Source: Oncomelania hupensis (taxonomy: Eukaryota > Mollusca > Gastropoda > Littorinimorpha > Pomatiopsidae). From it: a stretch of 64,000 nucleotides of DNA. Position 1 is the first letter of the stretch. Each line of letters starts with the position of its first letter. The translations under genes were made by a program, and so were the position numbers. Positions 43,051 to 56,464 of the stretch are shown piece by piece. Below the pieces are notes generated by a model. It was not told where the DNA came from. It was given only the letters and a program-made list of their open reading frames with translations, and ran no database searches. The stretch spans positions 18,479,437-18,543,436 of the forward strand of contig CM072515.1 of NCBI GenBank assembly GCA_036898135.1, read 5' to 3'.

Positions 43051-46000
43051 GCAGAAGGATGGTAATAGTCTCATACTAATATAAATAACCATTATCTGGA
43101 CTACAATAATCATTAAACGGCATGATGTTAAACTATTCAATACTACTAATCTAGACTACTCTAACAACCATCCTCACAATTACCATTATGGCTGTCTTCG
43201 TACTAATCTTGACTATGTTTAACAACCATCTTCATGATTATAACTACGGCTGTCTTCATTTTCAAAACCACAGCAGGTTGTCAACATAAACTGATCATTA
43301 ATTTAAACCACTCCGTTCCCCATTTTCAAATCCCAGCAGGTTGTCTTCTGCAAGTCCCCAACTACAGCCGAGTGCTGCATTTGAGGGTTTCTGATGTTCT
43401 TAATGGCTCTTTCCCCGGCTGTGTTGCACTTAGTTGCCGTTTCTAGCACTCACCCGTTTTGTGTAAGACATGAGCATCATTGTCTTCGACCTCGGTTCAG
43501 TTGATACTTTTGTCTGATGGATGGCTGCCTTCAAACAGGTGTTGTGTGGCTTAGTGTTATATAATTCTGAATGTATAACGGTGCCCAAAAGAGATTGCAC
43601 CTGTAAGGTAGTCAAAAAAAGTCTAATTTTTAAAAACGATAATTAAAAAAAATAAAATAAATTATAAGTTAGTCCAAAAACAGTTGTAAGATCATGAGAG
43701 GAAAAAACAACAACAGAAACAAAAAACAACACAACAATCATTACTCAAGAATGCCTTTGCAGATTTTGAATGCACAGCAAGAGTTTATGTTAGAAGGTAG
43801 AACAGTTTTGAGATCCCATTTATGGTAATGGGGGCTTTCTGTTTAACACGTAATTTTGCAGAAACTTTAGTACTTATGTAACATGCTACAGGTACTTACA
43901 CGTATCTAATACCATACTCACTCAAACAATTCTTGTACCAGCAGGAAGTAAGGCCACACAAAAAGAATCGAAAAATGACAGCTGGAAAAAGGTTTTCACA
44001 ATTTGATTTATGATCCCAAACGTTAATAATTTTTCTTTCCTTGGTTATGATTTTTACAACGATATCTATATCGTCAAGGAAACAAATTTTAGCTTGCACA
44101 AATAAATATGCCAAAGATCACCTTTATTCGGCTTGAGACACAAACAGTTCACTACTACTCTTGAGCACAAAAACAACAGTTCTAGAGAACTAGCATACAT
44201 CAGGAGTGAGCTGAGGAATATTTGTTCACATTTATTCAAAATGTTATAATCAGCACAAGGCCAAATCAATACAAAACTTTACAGTGCTTTGAAAACATTT
44301 AGATCTGGTTAAGCTATTATTCTAAATTATCTCTAAACAATGGCTCACTAAAATATTATATCTAATGGTTCAATGGTTCATACAATTACACATTTATTAA
44401 AAAAAAAGTCACATTTAGATTTCTAGGTCTGCTTTACCATTGGATGGTCAAACGATCAATTAAGTTTTATTGTAGAATATTTTCATCTTTTTCCTGCTCA
44501 GTAAAGAAAGCTGATGTTTGTCTATGAAGAATTGATGCAAAAACATAGAATGATTAAAAATGACAATGATGATGATGATAAAGTATTATTTTACAAGACC
44601 AAAAGCAACAACAAAACAGAAAAATATTTGTTAAAAAATCATCACATTTAGCATGTTACAGCAGAAAGAAAATAAGCAGTATACATATATATAACACCAA
44701 CTGACCAATCAGTAAATTAAACAGATATGAAATAATTATCTTGTTAGTGACAAAGACACACACGACTCAACAGTAACAAAAACAGATCAATTTTTTAAAG
44801 ACTTGTAATAAAAAAACATTTGGTGTTTCAATGCTCACAGTCACACTGTTTTATTATAAAAATTAAATCAAGGTTGTCGCAAAATGAGGACACCACTACA
44901 CAATGCAATCAATCATTACATCAAACTTATTATTTATACATCAATCAATGAATTTTAATTAACAGTGAAATTACTGATACATAAGCCGATCAGACTTACA
45001 GGCAAGTCATTGAGCGTACACATAATTTTCAGTTTCGTGATGATACCAAACTAAAAATAAAAATAAATTGATAAAAATAACAATAGAAGAAAGATATGAG
45101 AGGACCTTTAGCTTCTTTCTGTTAATGTATTCACTAACAGTAGACGTTAATAATAAAGATAGATTCACTTGTGTTCAACACAAAAACTGTAAAAACATGG
45201 AAAAAAATTAAGGAAAAAAGAACCATGTAAAAGGAACAAATAAAAAGGGATAAAAATTGAAATAAAGGAAACCTTCTCTTGATAGTGGTGTACAATTTCA
45301 AATGGAAGTTTCTATTTTTCTTACACCAAACAGGAACACCTAATAATGTAAACATGGTAAATGAACCTAAGCCTTCTTCTCAAGAAAGGTGCTTAGAACA
45401 AAATATCTCTCATGCCATCAGACATCAAGTTCAATCAGGCAAAAGGCAAAACATCTATTTCACACCAGAAATGCAAATCTAAAAGCAATCTATCGAAAAC
45501 ATCCCTTAGTTGCACACCGCACCATTCATGTAGATGCAAAACACCACCATATTCTCATTTTTTCATTCTCCATGTTTTTTTCCTAGTTCAAGGCTAAGTT
45601 CACCATAAATTAAATGAATATTCAAAGTAACAATGGCATTACAGGTTTACACAATCCAAATTATAAAACCTTTACAAAGTTTAAGCAGATTTTTTTTTCT
45701 CCACCGGTTACAAATTACATGAAATACTGGAGGAGGAGGAGTACATAGAAAAGAAACATCTTAGTCTTGTTTGTTGCTCTGCTAATAATAATAGGCAACC
45801 GCTCCACCAATATTCAACCAAATAATAAGCTTTATCGAGTGGTAGTTATTCCCTTCAACGTTAATTTGTTTTTTCCACATTATTAATATTAGTTTTCTTC
45901 TTCAACATTATTAATATATGTTTTCTCCATCTTCTCCTGCGTCCAGTTAGCGTTAATATCCAGGTAACGTGAAAGCACTGCGAGAGAGAGGGAAAGTGTG

Positions 46001-46696
46001 TGCTGAGTATGGGAGCAGAAGGTTGTAGTGGGGTACTGGGAGTATGAGTTTGCTAGGGCCAGGGTACATGGCTAGATAAAAGCAAGTGAAATTAGGTATG
46101 GCTCCTCTGTAACCTTGGGGCAGACAAACGCGAGTGTTTGTTGCAAGCATTTTCTTGCCGATTCACAAATATATACTCCTATAATAAAGCTACATAACTG
46201 AGAACACGATGAAACTGTTTAGCATATGAATTTTTTTTTGTTTTAAATTTCAATTATGCCATAATGAAAACAACAGCATGATGAAAACAATGACATGACG
46301 CATTTCTGACTTCTGGTGTCAGTTGTGGCTGTGGATAGTCCTTTAGAAAATTACATTAACCCTGATAAAGTTATAAAAAGTTTGTTGATCTTCGTTGCGA
46401 AGACAATCACAGCCAAACAAGTTTTAAAGTGAATATTGGAAGTTTGGATAGAGAGAAGGACAGACACACAAAAGGGCACACAAATGGAAAGCAATGCACC
46501 GCCCCTTACCTACATTTAGGGCGGCAGTATAAACAGAGAGAGTGGACAGAAGAAAAAGTGTGGAGATAGACAACAAGAAAACTAGGGCAAGAGAAACAGG
46601 CAAAGTCAGATTGACGGAACATGAGAACAAAAAAGAATGGGGAGGATGAGGAGGAGAACAAGGGAAAAGTACGGACAATTAAAAATCACAGATGGT
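43051..46696. other. AT-rich region downstream of VTA1
   Basis: No coding exon recognised. Part must be the VTA1 3' UTR, but I could not choose among several AATAAA-like signals. Near 43455-43512 there is a weak match to repeat family D. Confidence 0.45.
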
Positions 46697-48803
46697 TTAA
46701 TCGTGTCCCGTGGTCAAGAGTTTCAGTGCCTTCTGCAAGTTGTCAATGGCTGTAGTAGGATCCTCATACTGCAGAGCACTGCTAGCATATTTACAGTACT
46801 TCAACGCTCTCTGGTAGTGGTCGGTGGTTAGGCTCACCCCAGCTGAAACACAGCAAAAATCAAACCTCACACATGAATAACATCCCTGCACAGATGAAAA
46901 CCGAAGCAAAATCACCACAATTATATCATGTACTGAAATTGAAAAGTTAATGTAATTGCTTTTATAAGTTAATAATAATTTTTTAATACAATTATATCTT
47001 TTTTGTTTGCTTATGGTTTTCTTAATTTTTATTTTGGCGATTCTGTAAAATCACTTAATTTGTGAACACACGCCAAATAAATTTACTGAACTGAACAAAA
47101 AGAGAAGAAAACAAGCATTGCACATATTAAAACAATGAAAAGATAAATACACCACATTATGCTGTCAAATGTAATAGCAGTGAACAGACCCTCACTTATA
47201 CACACAAGCATTAATCATCTTCCATGCTTTTTGGTTTTAAGCAATGATGAAGTTTCATTCCGCTTCAAACGACAACTGCAAATCAAGGGACACAACAGCT
47301 GACAGGACCACAGACACCACCCGCATGCTGTTTATGTTGAATATTTTCCCATGAAACTCAGCTGTTACGACCCCTTTGTCTTACAATTCCTACAGCCTCC
47401 CTCTCTTGCCCTTCACCCCATCTTCACCTTCCCACGTTACCGGTAAGATATAATCTACTTGATATTTTATGTCCGTTGTTGAAATTTTGTCAGACTTGTT
47501 TCTTGATTAATATATTATGGCATGTCTGGAGGAGGCCAGAAACTGAGAAAGGAAACTAGGACCTAAAGAAACATTCTGAACCACAAGTGTTTCCTTGCTG
47601 ATCTGCGTACACAGATAGACAGAAACCTTATATCTAGGGAAGTGACTATGGTCAGCGCTGCCTTGCTTTCCACAGCACCAAATGGAAAAGAAGCACAGGA
47701 GGAGAAAGTAAAAAGAAGTTTTTATCACTTCCTGCGATAACGTGTCTTAGGATGCCATAAGGTAAAAAAGAAGTAGTTCTGCACCGCGCCTACCTGGATT
47801 GGGGGGAGCTTTCCAGCTTGAGTCGACAACAGCTGCCGGGTGCCTCGGCGGTTGTGGAGAGGCCCTGGGAGCGGGAACAGGTTGTGTGTGTTGGTAACCA
47901 CCGCTTGGTGGCACATCTACAGTTGATGAATTCGAATCCATTGGAGTTGTGGGTGGTGCATGGGTTCCGCTGCCCGGAGCAGGAAAGAGGCCCCCAGAGT
48001 TGTAGAAAGGGCTTGGTTGGTTAAAGGAAGAAGGTCCTGGATTGCTCACATTGTCAAAGCCCAAACTATTGCTGGGAAAACCGCCTTCACCTTCTGAGGA
48101 AAAACGAGAAGCTATTAATTTTTCTTTTGAGTTCCTCATGCCAAATCCATTTATACGTTTTCACCCCTAAAAATAACAATGCTGTGAAGCATGCACAGCA
48201 AGCAGATCACAAACATTCACTCTAAACAATTACTGCATGTAACAAAGGAATACAAATTCTTCACTCTCTATGTAACTAACAGTAAGTGAGTAACTACAGT
48301 ATTCCTCTTTTAACGTCACTACCGTTTAAGGTCACAACGCGGATAAGATCAATCAGGTTGTTGGTCCCGGCCAAACACCTTCTTTGTACCATTTAGAATT
48401 CCTCGCTTAGCGTCACCATGCATAAGGGAAAACCTCGGATAACGCCAACCCCGTTTTGGTTCATAAATGGAGGAGACTACTGCTTAAGAGAAATTGATGT
48501 CACAGATGACGTCATGTATGAGGTCACTTCCTGTTTTGAGATGATGTCATATATTCCTTATGATGTCATTTACTGTTCACATAGGTGGGACTGTGCTGTT
48601 AAGTCTGTCACATTTTTCTTTTGAATTCATGTTGGATGGAATTTTTGTGACTGAGTTCCACCTAACCTTTATCATAATAATACTGAAATAAAAAAAAATG
48701 GGAGTGGGGTTGGGTGGGGTGGGGGGTGATTGCATCTGTAAAAAATAGCAGTACGTCAGCCATGAAAAAAAAAGTTGGTCAAATTTTTTGATCCAATGTT
48801 CAC

Positions 48804-48889
<86 letters not shown>

Positions 48890-51800
48890 TTGTTGTTGTT
48901 GTTTTGTTTTGCACAATGGCAAATGCGGGACGTATTGCCACAGTGGACCTTACCCTGAATTGACTTCATTCACTAGCGATAAAGCATGTGCCGTGGCATA
49001 GACAAAGCGAACAATTCGTTAAACTTGTGTGAGGTTTCCTGCAAATACACCCAGTAACTGTCTTGGTGCATACTTTTTATTTTTTATTCTCATTTGCGTG
49101 CGTGCGCGTCAATGTGTTTGTGTGTGGGTGTGTGTGAGAGTATGTGTATGCATGCTTGCATCCGTTCGTTTGAGTGTTTGAGTGTGTGCTTATGCATCAT
49201 ACACACGCACAAAAAATACATATACAGTAATGCATACATGCATACGCGCGCACCAACGTGCACACATGTACACACACACCCACACACACACACACACACA
49301 CGCACAAACACACACACACTTTCACACGACACAAAAATTTAGCACCTCGTATAAGACAGGGTGGAGAACAACTGAATCAAGAAATCTCTGAAATCCGGCC
49401 GGGGCCCAGGGGCCAAGCCCCGGTATTCGCCCCCTGGAAGAAAATGAATTTATGCTATTTTGAAAGTAATTTAGGGCCTCTCCTGAAAGCAAAAAGCACA
49501 AAGTAAACATGAATAGAAACAACAACAACCAAAAAAAAAAGAATGTTTTATGCACATGTCTTTCAAAAAAGTTAAGAATCTTGATTTGTAGGCCTAACAA
49601 AGTTTGAGGTCCACCACTGTTACACACAAACTCCACATTTCAAAATTTACTGGGCACACGTTTGTCTATTTTTTAGCTGTAAACAGGCAAGAATTTTTAT
49701 AATTTTAGAGATATTTAGGGGTAAGTTAGTAAAAACACTACGTCTTAGTTATTAGTGCAAAATGAACAGAAATAAATCTTTTTTGATTATCTACCTTTTT
49801 ATACTTTTCTTGTCATGTCTTGTTTTTGATTACTCCATGTGTATACAATAAAAAAGTTTTAAAAAGTCCAAACAAGCCCCCTCCTCTTCTTCACTTTCAT
49901 GCCAGTCTGAAAGATCGTATGCATGCACACTACTGACACTAATTGTCTAATGTCAGTACCGATCTCTTCCTCTGACTCCAAGTCCATTTCTCTCACTTTA
50001 ATGTTTGATAAATGGAAGCCTGTAAACTCTTCTTCATCAGTCGAAGAATCCAAACCATCCATTTTAGACACACACACAGAAATTTTTTTTAAAAAAATCA
50101 AAAAAACAAACGCATCACAGAAAAAACTTGTGGAAATGCAGTCGAATGTTTTCACAACAGAATTTAACCGGAAGTCAATTGCCGGAAGTCTCGCAATCTT
50201 TCAAACAACGCGAGAATATAACCACAGTTGATACGGACGCTTTTGGACGTTTTGCCTGTTTAGACCTTCGGCCGCTTTTGGCCGCTATGCCCAGTAAAGG
50301 GTAGCCCCTCAGCTTCTCACACTCGGAACTCAATATTTTTTTCTCGGAAATGCAAATGCCTTCCGCGGAAATCCGCGGATTCGCAGAGAATTCTCCACCC
50401 TGATAAGATCAAGTTTTTTACTGGTAGTTGATCTTATCAGAGGACTGTTTAGGGTGCCCCTCGGATAAGATCAAACAAAAATTTGGTCCCGTGGGGGGTC
50501 ACCTTAAGAGAGGAGTACTGTAACATGTTTCAAAATGAATTTTCCAGCTTTTTTTTAAATATATATATATAAATTCAATTCAATAGCCCAATCTATCTTA
50601 ATACAACTCTGAATGCCTTTTCAGCAAAAGGATGCAGCCTTATTTCATTATTTGCAAAGTACACTTCATAATCATACTATATTTTTAAAAGCCCTGCACA
50701 CCTACGCACAAATAATCTATTCAAATCCATAAACTATACCGTTAGGTGTAGTAAGAGAATGACAAAAGATTTTGATATACCTAACAACCTAATAAAATGG
50801 TGTCCCTAGCAGCAAATCCTTAATTCTGCCATGTATAGGAACTGATAAAGCTGTACACATCAAAATACATCCTCCCCAAAGTCTATAACATGTTGATATA
50901 AAAAGAAAAAGAAAACGAAAGTATTATGGTATGCTATACCTTCTCCATCTTCTCCTAAAGGACCGGGTAAGGGTGTCTCTCCATTCTTTAGACATTTGTG
51001 AATGTAGGCTGCTTTCCATTTGGCATATTTCCTGTTCTTTTCAATCTGTACACAGGCAATGAGAAAACAAACTGTTTTAGCCACGTTAAAATACATAACA
51101 TAAATCATAGAGCAAAACTGTTAATTTGCCAGATTTCCAGGAAAAGCACTGTAGTGTATATATATTATATAAACGTTTATTATTATTATTATATATTATA
51201 AAACTGCCAAATCATACAGATAATAATTGTAAGATACATCATGGTAACGCATGTTTTCAATTAGTAATGCACAGGTTTTCTTAGTTTACCAGAAAAGCAG
51301 ATCATGACAAAAATTTGCACAAATACTGCATAATGACCATAACAAATTGGACTGAAAATGCAAATGAATGCTCACATTTCAGAAGCTTCAGAAACATTGC
51401 TTTCCAATAACTTGTTCTCATAAGCTAGTTGTTTCTTTTTTCATTTTTTTCCTTTTTTTTTTTTTGCTTGTTTTGTTTTTGTTTGTTTTTAAATTAAAGT
51501 CTTTCAATGATAATGGGTCACAAACAGAAAACATACTAGAAATTTAAGAAAGGCTAAAAAAATGTGAGACACTTACATCTTCCGACAATTCCCCGAATGT
51601 TGAGAGGACGTCAAACAGCATACCAGCTGTGTAAAATGACTTGACAACATTTCTGCATAGAAAATAAACATCTGTCATGTAAAACGATCAAAAAAAAGAA
51701 AGAACATTTTAACAATTTTGAAAGAAATAAACTATCTATTTAAGAGTACTGTAAATAAAATAAAAATTAAAAAAGATTTAAGTTTAACAATGAATGAACA

Positions 51801-54699
51801 TTGAAGTTTAATGTCTAGTCCAACCATTGCCCTTTGGTGATATGGCAGACGGGGGTAACCAACCCAGGGAAGAGGGTTATATAGACTTTAACCATACTGA
51901 ATCACCAGAGCAACCATACACCTTTCGGAAGCAAGTGATTTCGTTGTGAAAGTGATTCTGCACTTTTCGTGGCTGCCGAGGTGGCTTCATACGCCTTGCA
52001 ATGATGAACTTGACCTTTCCCACAAAACCACTGAGTAAAATTTCATGAACTTTCATCTTTGCATACTAATGAGATCATAAACTGCTGATGTCATAGACAG
52101 AAAGTATTGCAGAATCACTTTCACAAGGAAAATCACTCGCTTCTGAAAGGTCCCTACTGCTAAGATGGACTGTGAAAAGTGGCCACTGTTATCTTGCCCT
52201 CCAGCCTGGATCATCAGTTTAACAACCAAAGGCTAAACATACATAATTGGTTTTTTTAATGCTGGGCTTAGGGTATGCATCTTTCTTCAAGAACAAAAAG
52301 GAAACAAAAGAAGAAATAAACAGGAGTTATGTAAAGCTCATTGCATAATGTTGATCGTGAACTTAGAGGATACTGGTGTAACTATTCCACATTTGGATAG
52401 TGAACAGGGAACCCACATTTTAAAAGCTAGTGCGACCCTTGAATAATCTAAATGAGTATGTGGGAACAAATTTCTTACTTGTTAAACCTAGATGCACGAT
52501 CTTCATTGTCAGCATAAAGGAAAACTTTGAGCGCATAATTTTCCATGTGAGCCTGTCCCACCAACTCATTGTGGATAGCCTCATCTTTGTGGGCTTTCTT
52601 CAACTGGAAATAAAACACAATGTTATTACATTCACTCATATAGTGTAGAGGAACCTCCCACTGCAGTTAGGGCTTGATCAAAAGATTTGTATAACATACA
52701 ATGATACATGTCAAAATGTTTATAAGAATAGGTTTGGTCAAAAGACCGGTTGTCTCAAGAAATGGATTGAAGAAAACAGGGTGTAGACAAACATCAGGTG
52801 CAGGGTCTACAAGTGCCTATAAATTAACCCATCTGGCAAACCAGATGTACTACTATACTATTTATGGGGATAAATAAAGGCAGGGCAAGGCGCCAGCCAA
52901 CAGTATCAGCAGCATGTCACAGGTCACTACATGTACTACTGAGGTACAGATTCCTATTGGCGAAAAACAAGAACAACAACATCACTCAGCTAGTCAGCAT
53001 GAATGTTGGCAATGCATGTGTGTGATATATAATATACATAAACGTACACACATGTGTGTACGTTTGTATAAATGTGTATGGTGTGTGTGGCCTTAATTAT
53101 TCATCTTTAATAGCTCAGTAAAAATTTTACAAAATTATTTTTATATAAACATATTGGTACACAATGCTCTCTTAGTAACTGAGTATTAGTCATTTGCTTT
53201 GATGCGTCTTGAACTTGCTACTAATTATAATACTATGCCTTATTAGGCTCTCAACATAAATGAAAAAAAAAAGAAATCACTGAATAAATTAATGAATAAA
53301 TCAACAAATGAATGAATGAATTATTTTAACAAACAACAGAAAAATACCAAACACCAAAAATTCACAAACACAAATACGCATACACACCCTAAAATTAAAA
53401 TTAAAAAAAAAAATACCGTTTCCAAGTTATCCATTAAAGCAACTAGGAACTGTCGTGCCTCTGGTGATTTCTTGTCAATCTCCATAGCTTTCTGTAAGGC
53501 ATAGAGCCTGCCTGAAAACACAAGACCCTTTAAATAACACTAATATATAAATGTACACATTTTCCTAGAAGTAGAACTTAGAATGTTAGATTGAACTTGA
53601 AGACAGTTTCAAAGTACTTAAATTAAAATGGTATTATGAAACCATTACATTTTTCACCCTAGACTAAAACTAGCTCTGACCCAAGCCTATAAAAAAATAT
53701 ATATATTCAAACATTAACCCAAACTTCTGACCAAACATTAACAGTAACAACGTTAACTATAGCCCAGACCCAAACCTGTCAGTTAGCCCGTAAGACTGTT
53801 TAAGGGCTAACTGAGAGGTTTAGGGTCAGGGCTATAGTTAACGTTGTTTTTTTCACAAGTTGCTTGCTGAAACTTGATCAGTTAACAATTATAACATAGT
53901 GCATTGACTTAACATTACTAACAATGCTATTTCCTTCAAATTAAGTTTCTTTCCCAGGACAATTCCAGTCTGGGTCCACTAGCTTGGTATAGATGAAGCA
54001 GGGGTTAAAGACTTTCTAATTTTGAGCTATAATCCTTTAGAAAGTAGCGCTGATGAAGGCTGGAGGTGTGCTGGGTGGGGTTTGTACCCAACGGTCGCTA
54101 CGATAGTCAGATTGGATCAGCTGGAGGTGTGAACATGCTAAGGAACTTTTTTTTGTTTTTATTTAGTTTGATCTCAACTTTTCTTTTGTTCAATTTGCTT
54201 GCCTGCGACACTGTATAAGTATCAACATATGATAGCACAGTGAAAGAATTCAGATTCATATCCTTCTTCAAGTTTTTTTTATTTTATTTTTTTTTTATTT
54301 TTATTAATGACAGTCTGCAAAAGGATAGAAGTTCAATTCATTTCTGTACACCACTTACTGCATCATTTTACACAAAGATACACATTAAATGACTTCGTTT
54401 TTTTAACGAATACAATGTTATTTCCTAGTTCATTTTATAATTTACTAAAGAATCTAAAAAGATGATTATGAGTCATTTTACTGTGACTGCGAATAAAGCA
54501 GACGCTCTTTACTTACTTTGTATGTTCTTTCTGATTATAATTATTACGATCGTTTTACATAAATCTGTTACACATGTACGTGAAACAAACACTTACAATA
54601 GTAGGTCACAACAACATCTCTTTTGTCGTGTTCAGCTGCTGTCTTTATGTAATGTTGAACTGCTTTCAAAGCCGATGGTAATGGAGGCAGAGAAGCCAT
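46697..54699 (-). CDS. VTA1: VTA1/LIP5, ESCRT-III disassembly cofactor of VPS4; complete, seven exons
   Basis: Exons (minus strand): 54699-54597, 53511-53417, 52603-52479, 51652-51577, 51045-50940, 48093-47794, 46842-46697. Every border is GT/AG and phases (1,0,2,0,1,1) join into one 316-residue frame ending TAA at 46697-46699. The start MASLPPLPSALKAVQHYIKT is that of the family. Residues 1 to about 165 form the paired MIT-like helical module (YYCRLYALQKAMEIDKKSPE; HMENYALKVFLYADNEDR; FYTAGMLFDVLSTFGELSED; YAKWKAAYIHKCLKNGETP) that binds ESCRT-III proteins such as CHMP1 and CHMP5. Exon 6 encodes a Pro/Ser-rich linker. Exon 7 encodes the C-terminal VSL helices (RALKYCKYASSALQYEDPTT, QKALKLLTTG) that dimerise and bind VPS4. 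VTA1 stimulates VPS4 at endosomes during multivesicular body sorting. Length matches the human protein (about 307). No lesion is seen. Confidence 0.97.
48799..48890 (+). repeat. (ATT)n then (TATT)n microsatellite
   Basis: About 22 ATT units then about 6 TTTA units, inside the Tigger-like element. Confidence 0.95.
49357..50402. mobile_element. Second DNA transposon, non-autonomous, nested in the Tigger-like element
   Basis: A perfect 12-bp terminal inverted repeat (CAGGGTGGAGAA at 49357-49368, inverse at 50391-50402), with looser similarity inward (TCTCTG, AATCCG). It is flanked by the 6-bp duplication ATAAGA (49351-49356, 50403-50408). An acidic minus-strand frame begins MDGLDSSTDEEEFTGF near 50063 and may be the remnant of a transposase N-terminus. 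Superfamily not assigned; a CAGGG start suggests hAT-like, but those usually duplicate 8 bp. Confidence 0.72.
51791..52200 (-). mobile_element. SINE family C copy, interrupted by a MITE
   Basis: Minus-strand segments CACAGTCCATCTTAGCAGTA and CGTCTGCCATATCACCAAAG and the TTCATTCA tail match 30480-30698; the tRNA head is not seen. The middle is replaced by an inverted-repeat element (51920-52151). It lies in VTA1 intron 3. Confidence 0.75.
51920..52151. mobile_element. 232-bp MITE with about 43-bp terminal inverted repeats
   Basis: Ends ACCTTTCGGAAGCAAGTGAT and inverse ACCTTTCAGAAGCGAGTGAT; the similarity continues to GAAAGTGATTCTGCA. No ORF. The target duplication is unclear. Confidence 0.8.
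53746..53848. repeat. Long imperfect hairpin in VTA1 intron 1
   Basis: Arms of about 44 bases (AACAACGTTAACTATAGCCC and its inverse) with two or three mismatches enclose a loop of about 14 bases. It could be a tiny MITE or a hairpin RNA; nothing decides between them. Confidence 0.85.
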
Positions 54700-55227
54700 T
54701 TTGGTCTTTGCATCGAAACAATGCAAGGGAAACTACTTCAACACAACCGAGTCTTGTGCTTACAGATTTCTGTCCCTTAAATTCTCGCACCTCCTAGCCA
54801 AAGTCTTGTGATAATAATTATGCAACGTACAAGAGACTAGAGGAGGAGTTTCCAGGCCTCATCTAATCTTCTGCTAGACCTATATCTTTCTAGAAACAAT
54901 AAATTATTATAGGTCACAGGAAGAAAGACAATCCTGTGCCATTCGGAATCGTACAAGTGTATATTAGAATTCCCACACGTCCTAGGACGAACTGAAATTC
55001 CAATCAACTTTGGGACAAAGTTAAGGTAAATAGTAATTCCTATTTATCCTAGAACGTATTTTAATTCCAAAATTACACTTTGCACTAGTTACAAATTTCA
55101 TTCACATCTTCGTCTTCTTCTCCTCGAGAGCAGCAACAGCAACTACAACAACTTCAAATTTATGAATGTATTTGATACTTTTATAAATATAATGATTAAT
55201 AATTTAACAACATCAGCATCAATTAAT

Positions 55228-55228
<1 letters not shown>
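54700..55228. other. VTA1 upstream region
   Basis: 5' flank of the first coding exon. No clear TATA box or other motif was identified, and no other gene. Confidence 0.4.

Positions 55229-55285
<57 letters not shown>
55229..55285 (+). repeat. (ATC)n microsatellite
   Basis: About 18 ATC units. Confidence 0.95.
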
Positions 55286-55555
55286 GGAGATTCCTTCATG
55301 TGAATTATTAACTATTTAAAAAGTGCAGAACATTTTACTAACTTTTCCACTGCAGATTTATTATCTTTGCTATGGGAATAATAATTATCATCATCATATG
55401 TTTCCTTTAACTTAATGGATATCACTTTTCAATATAGATTATATCCGTTATATTTCTGGGCATTCTCACTAAATATGTTGAACGGATATTTTATTGGCAC
55501 ATTCACAACGATCGACCTCAGCAACATATTTTGAAGTTGTTCTGCCTCCAAGTGA

Positions 55556-55592
55556 TCGTCCCCAATATGCCCTTAGGTGTCGGGGGACGTAA
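55556..55592 (-). repeat. Short hairpin repeat GTCCCC...GGGGAC, copy 1
   Basis: ATCGTCCCCAATATGCCC to CGGGGGACGT. It is the inverse relative of 56668-56702. Confidence 0.5.
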
Positions 55593-55784
55593 ATTTTAAC
55601 CAACGAACGAACTCCAAAAATTCAACTTGTTTAACAATGCTGGCAATATGCCACAGATACGAATTTAGTAGTTATAAAAGTTGGTTTTTATATGTAGCTA
55701 AAAACAACTTGAGAGAGTGAGACAGAGAGTGAGAGAGAGATAGAGTTAGAGAGAGCGTGAGAGAGAGAGAGAGGGAGAGATTAT

Positions 55785-55838
55785 CCAGAAAGTGGGGATA
55801 CTATTTATACAGAAAAAACCCGGCACCTCCACGGGTGT
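55785..55838 (+). mobile_element. R1 retroposon fragment
   Basis: CAGAAAGTGGGGATACTATT followed by CCCGGCAC..CCACGG, matching an internal part of R1 (near 8570-8615). Confidence 0.7.
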
Positions 55839-56464
55839 AGAATAAGAAGAGGAGAAAGGAATGAAGGAAGAGGAAAGAAAGAGGAAAGAAAGAAAGAACG
55901 AACGAAAAAGCGTGAGCTACATAACACGAACTGAATAAAGAAGCTTTGTGCATTATTATGATAGGCCCATGCCTTAAGGCACTTTCATAAAAGGTAATTC
56001 GATATGAAGAGGTCAGTTGTTTGGATTAGGATTTGGGGGGTCTAGCCACAGGATTTGAATTCAGACTTACGTTGTTGTTGTTGTTATGGCATTGGCCTAG
56101 TAGAACATTCATTTGAAGCTGGCCGGATTTGTACGGCAAACTGGGCAGTACATGTATGAATACAGTATTTTACGGGACTACAAAGCAATATGCATTAATC
56201 TTATATGAATTTTACCAAAAATCTTATTTCAACAATACATAAGTCACAGCACAAGAAAAGAGAAACAACAGCAATAATTTGATCAACGTTTAAAGAAACG
56301 CACTTTTGTTCCTGAAAAGTGCAACATAAAGTAAAATGGCCAAAGAACATTAAAATGCACATTAACTTGAATGTAGATCCGTCATTAGTGCATGTTAATG
56401 CAAGTTTCTTGATTATGGATAAGTAGGCCTAAGTTGTTTAAATTCTGTGTTACACGATTTATCA

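Larger units (their letters stand above)
48297..50520. mobile_element. Tigger/pogo-like DNA transposon remnant in VTA1 intron 5
   Basis: Left end CAGTATTCCTCTTTTAACGT and inverse right end CAGTACTCCTCTCTTAAGGT (ending at 50520) are imperfect terminal inverted repeats of about 24 bp, each flanked by TA (48295-48296, 50521-50522). GGATAAGATCAA-type subterminal motifs lie near both ends. No transposase remains. About half its length is a later insertion (49357-50402). Confidence 0.7.

Noticed and set aside
47818..48024. Plus-strand frame over VTA1 exon 6
   Set aside because: Shadow of the Pro/Ser-rich linker exon.
49094..49342. Cys/Val and His/Thr-rich frames
   Set aside because: By-products of (GT)n/(CA)n repeats on both strands.
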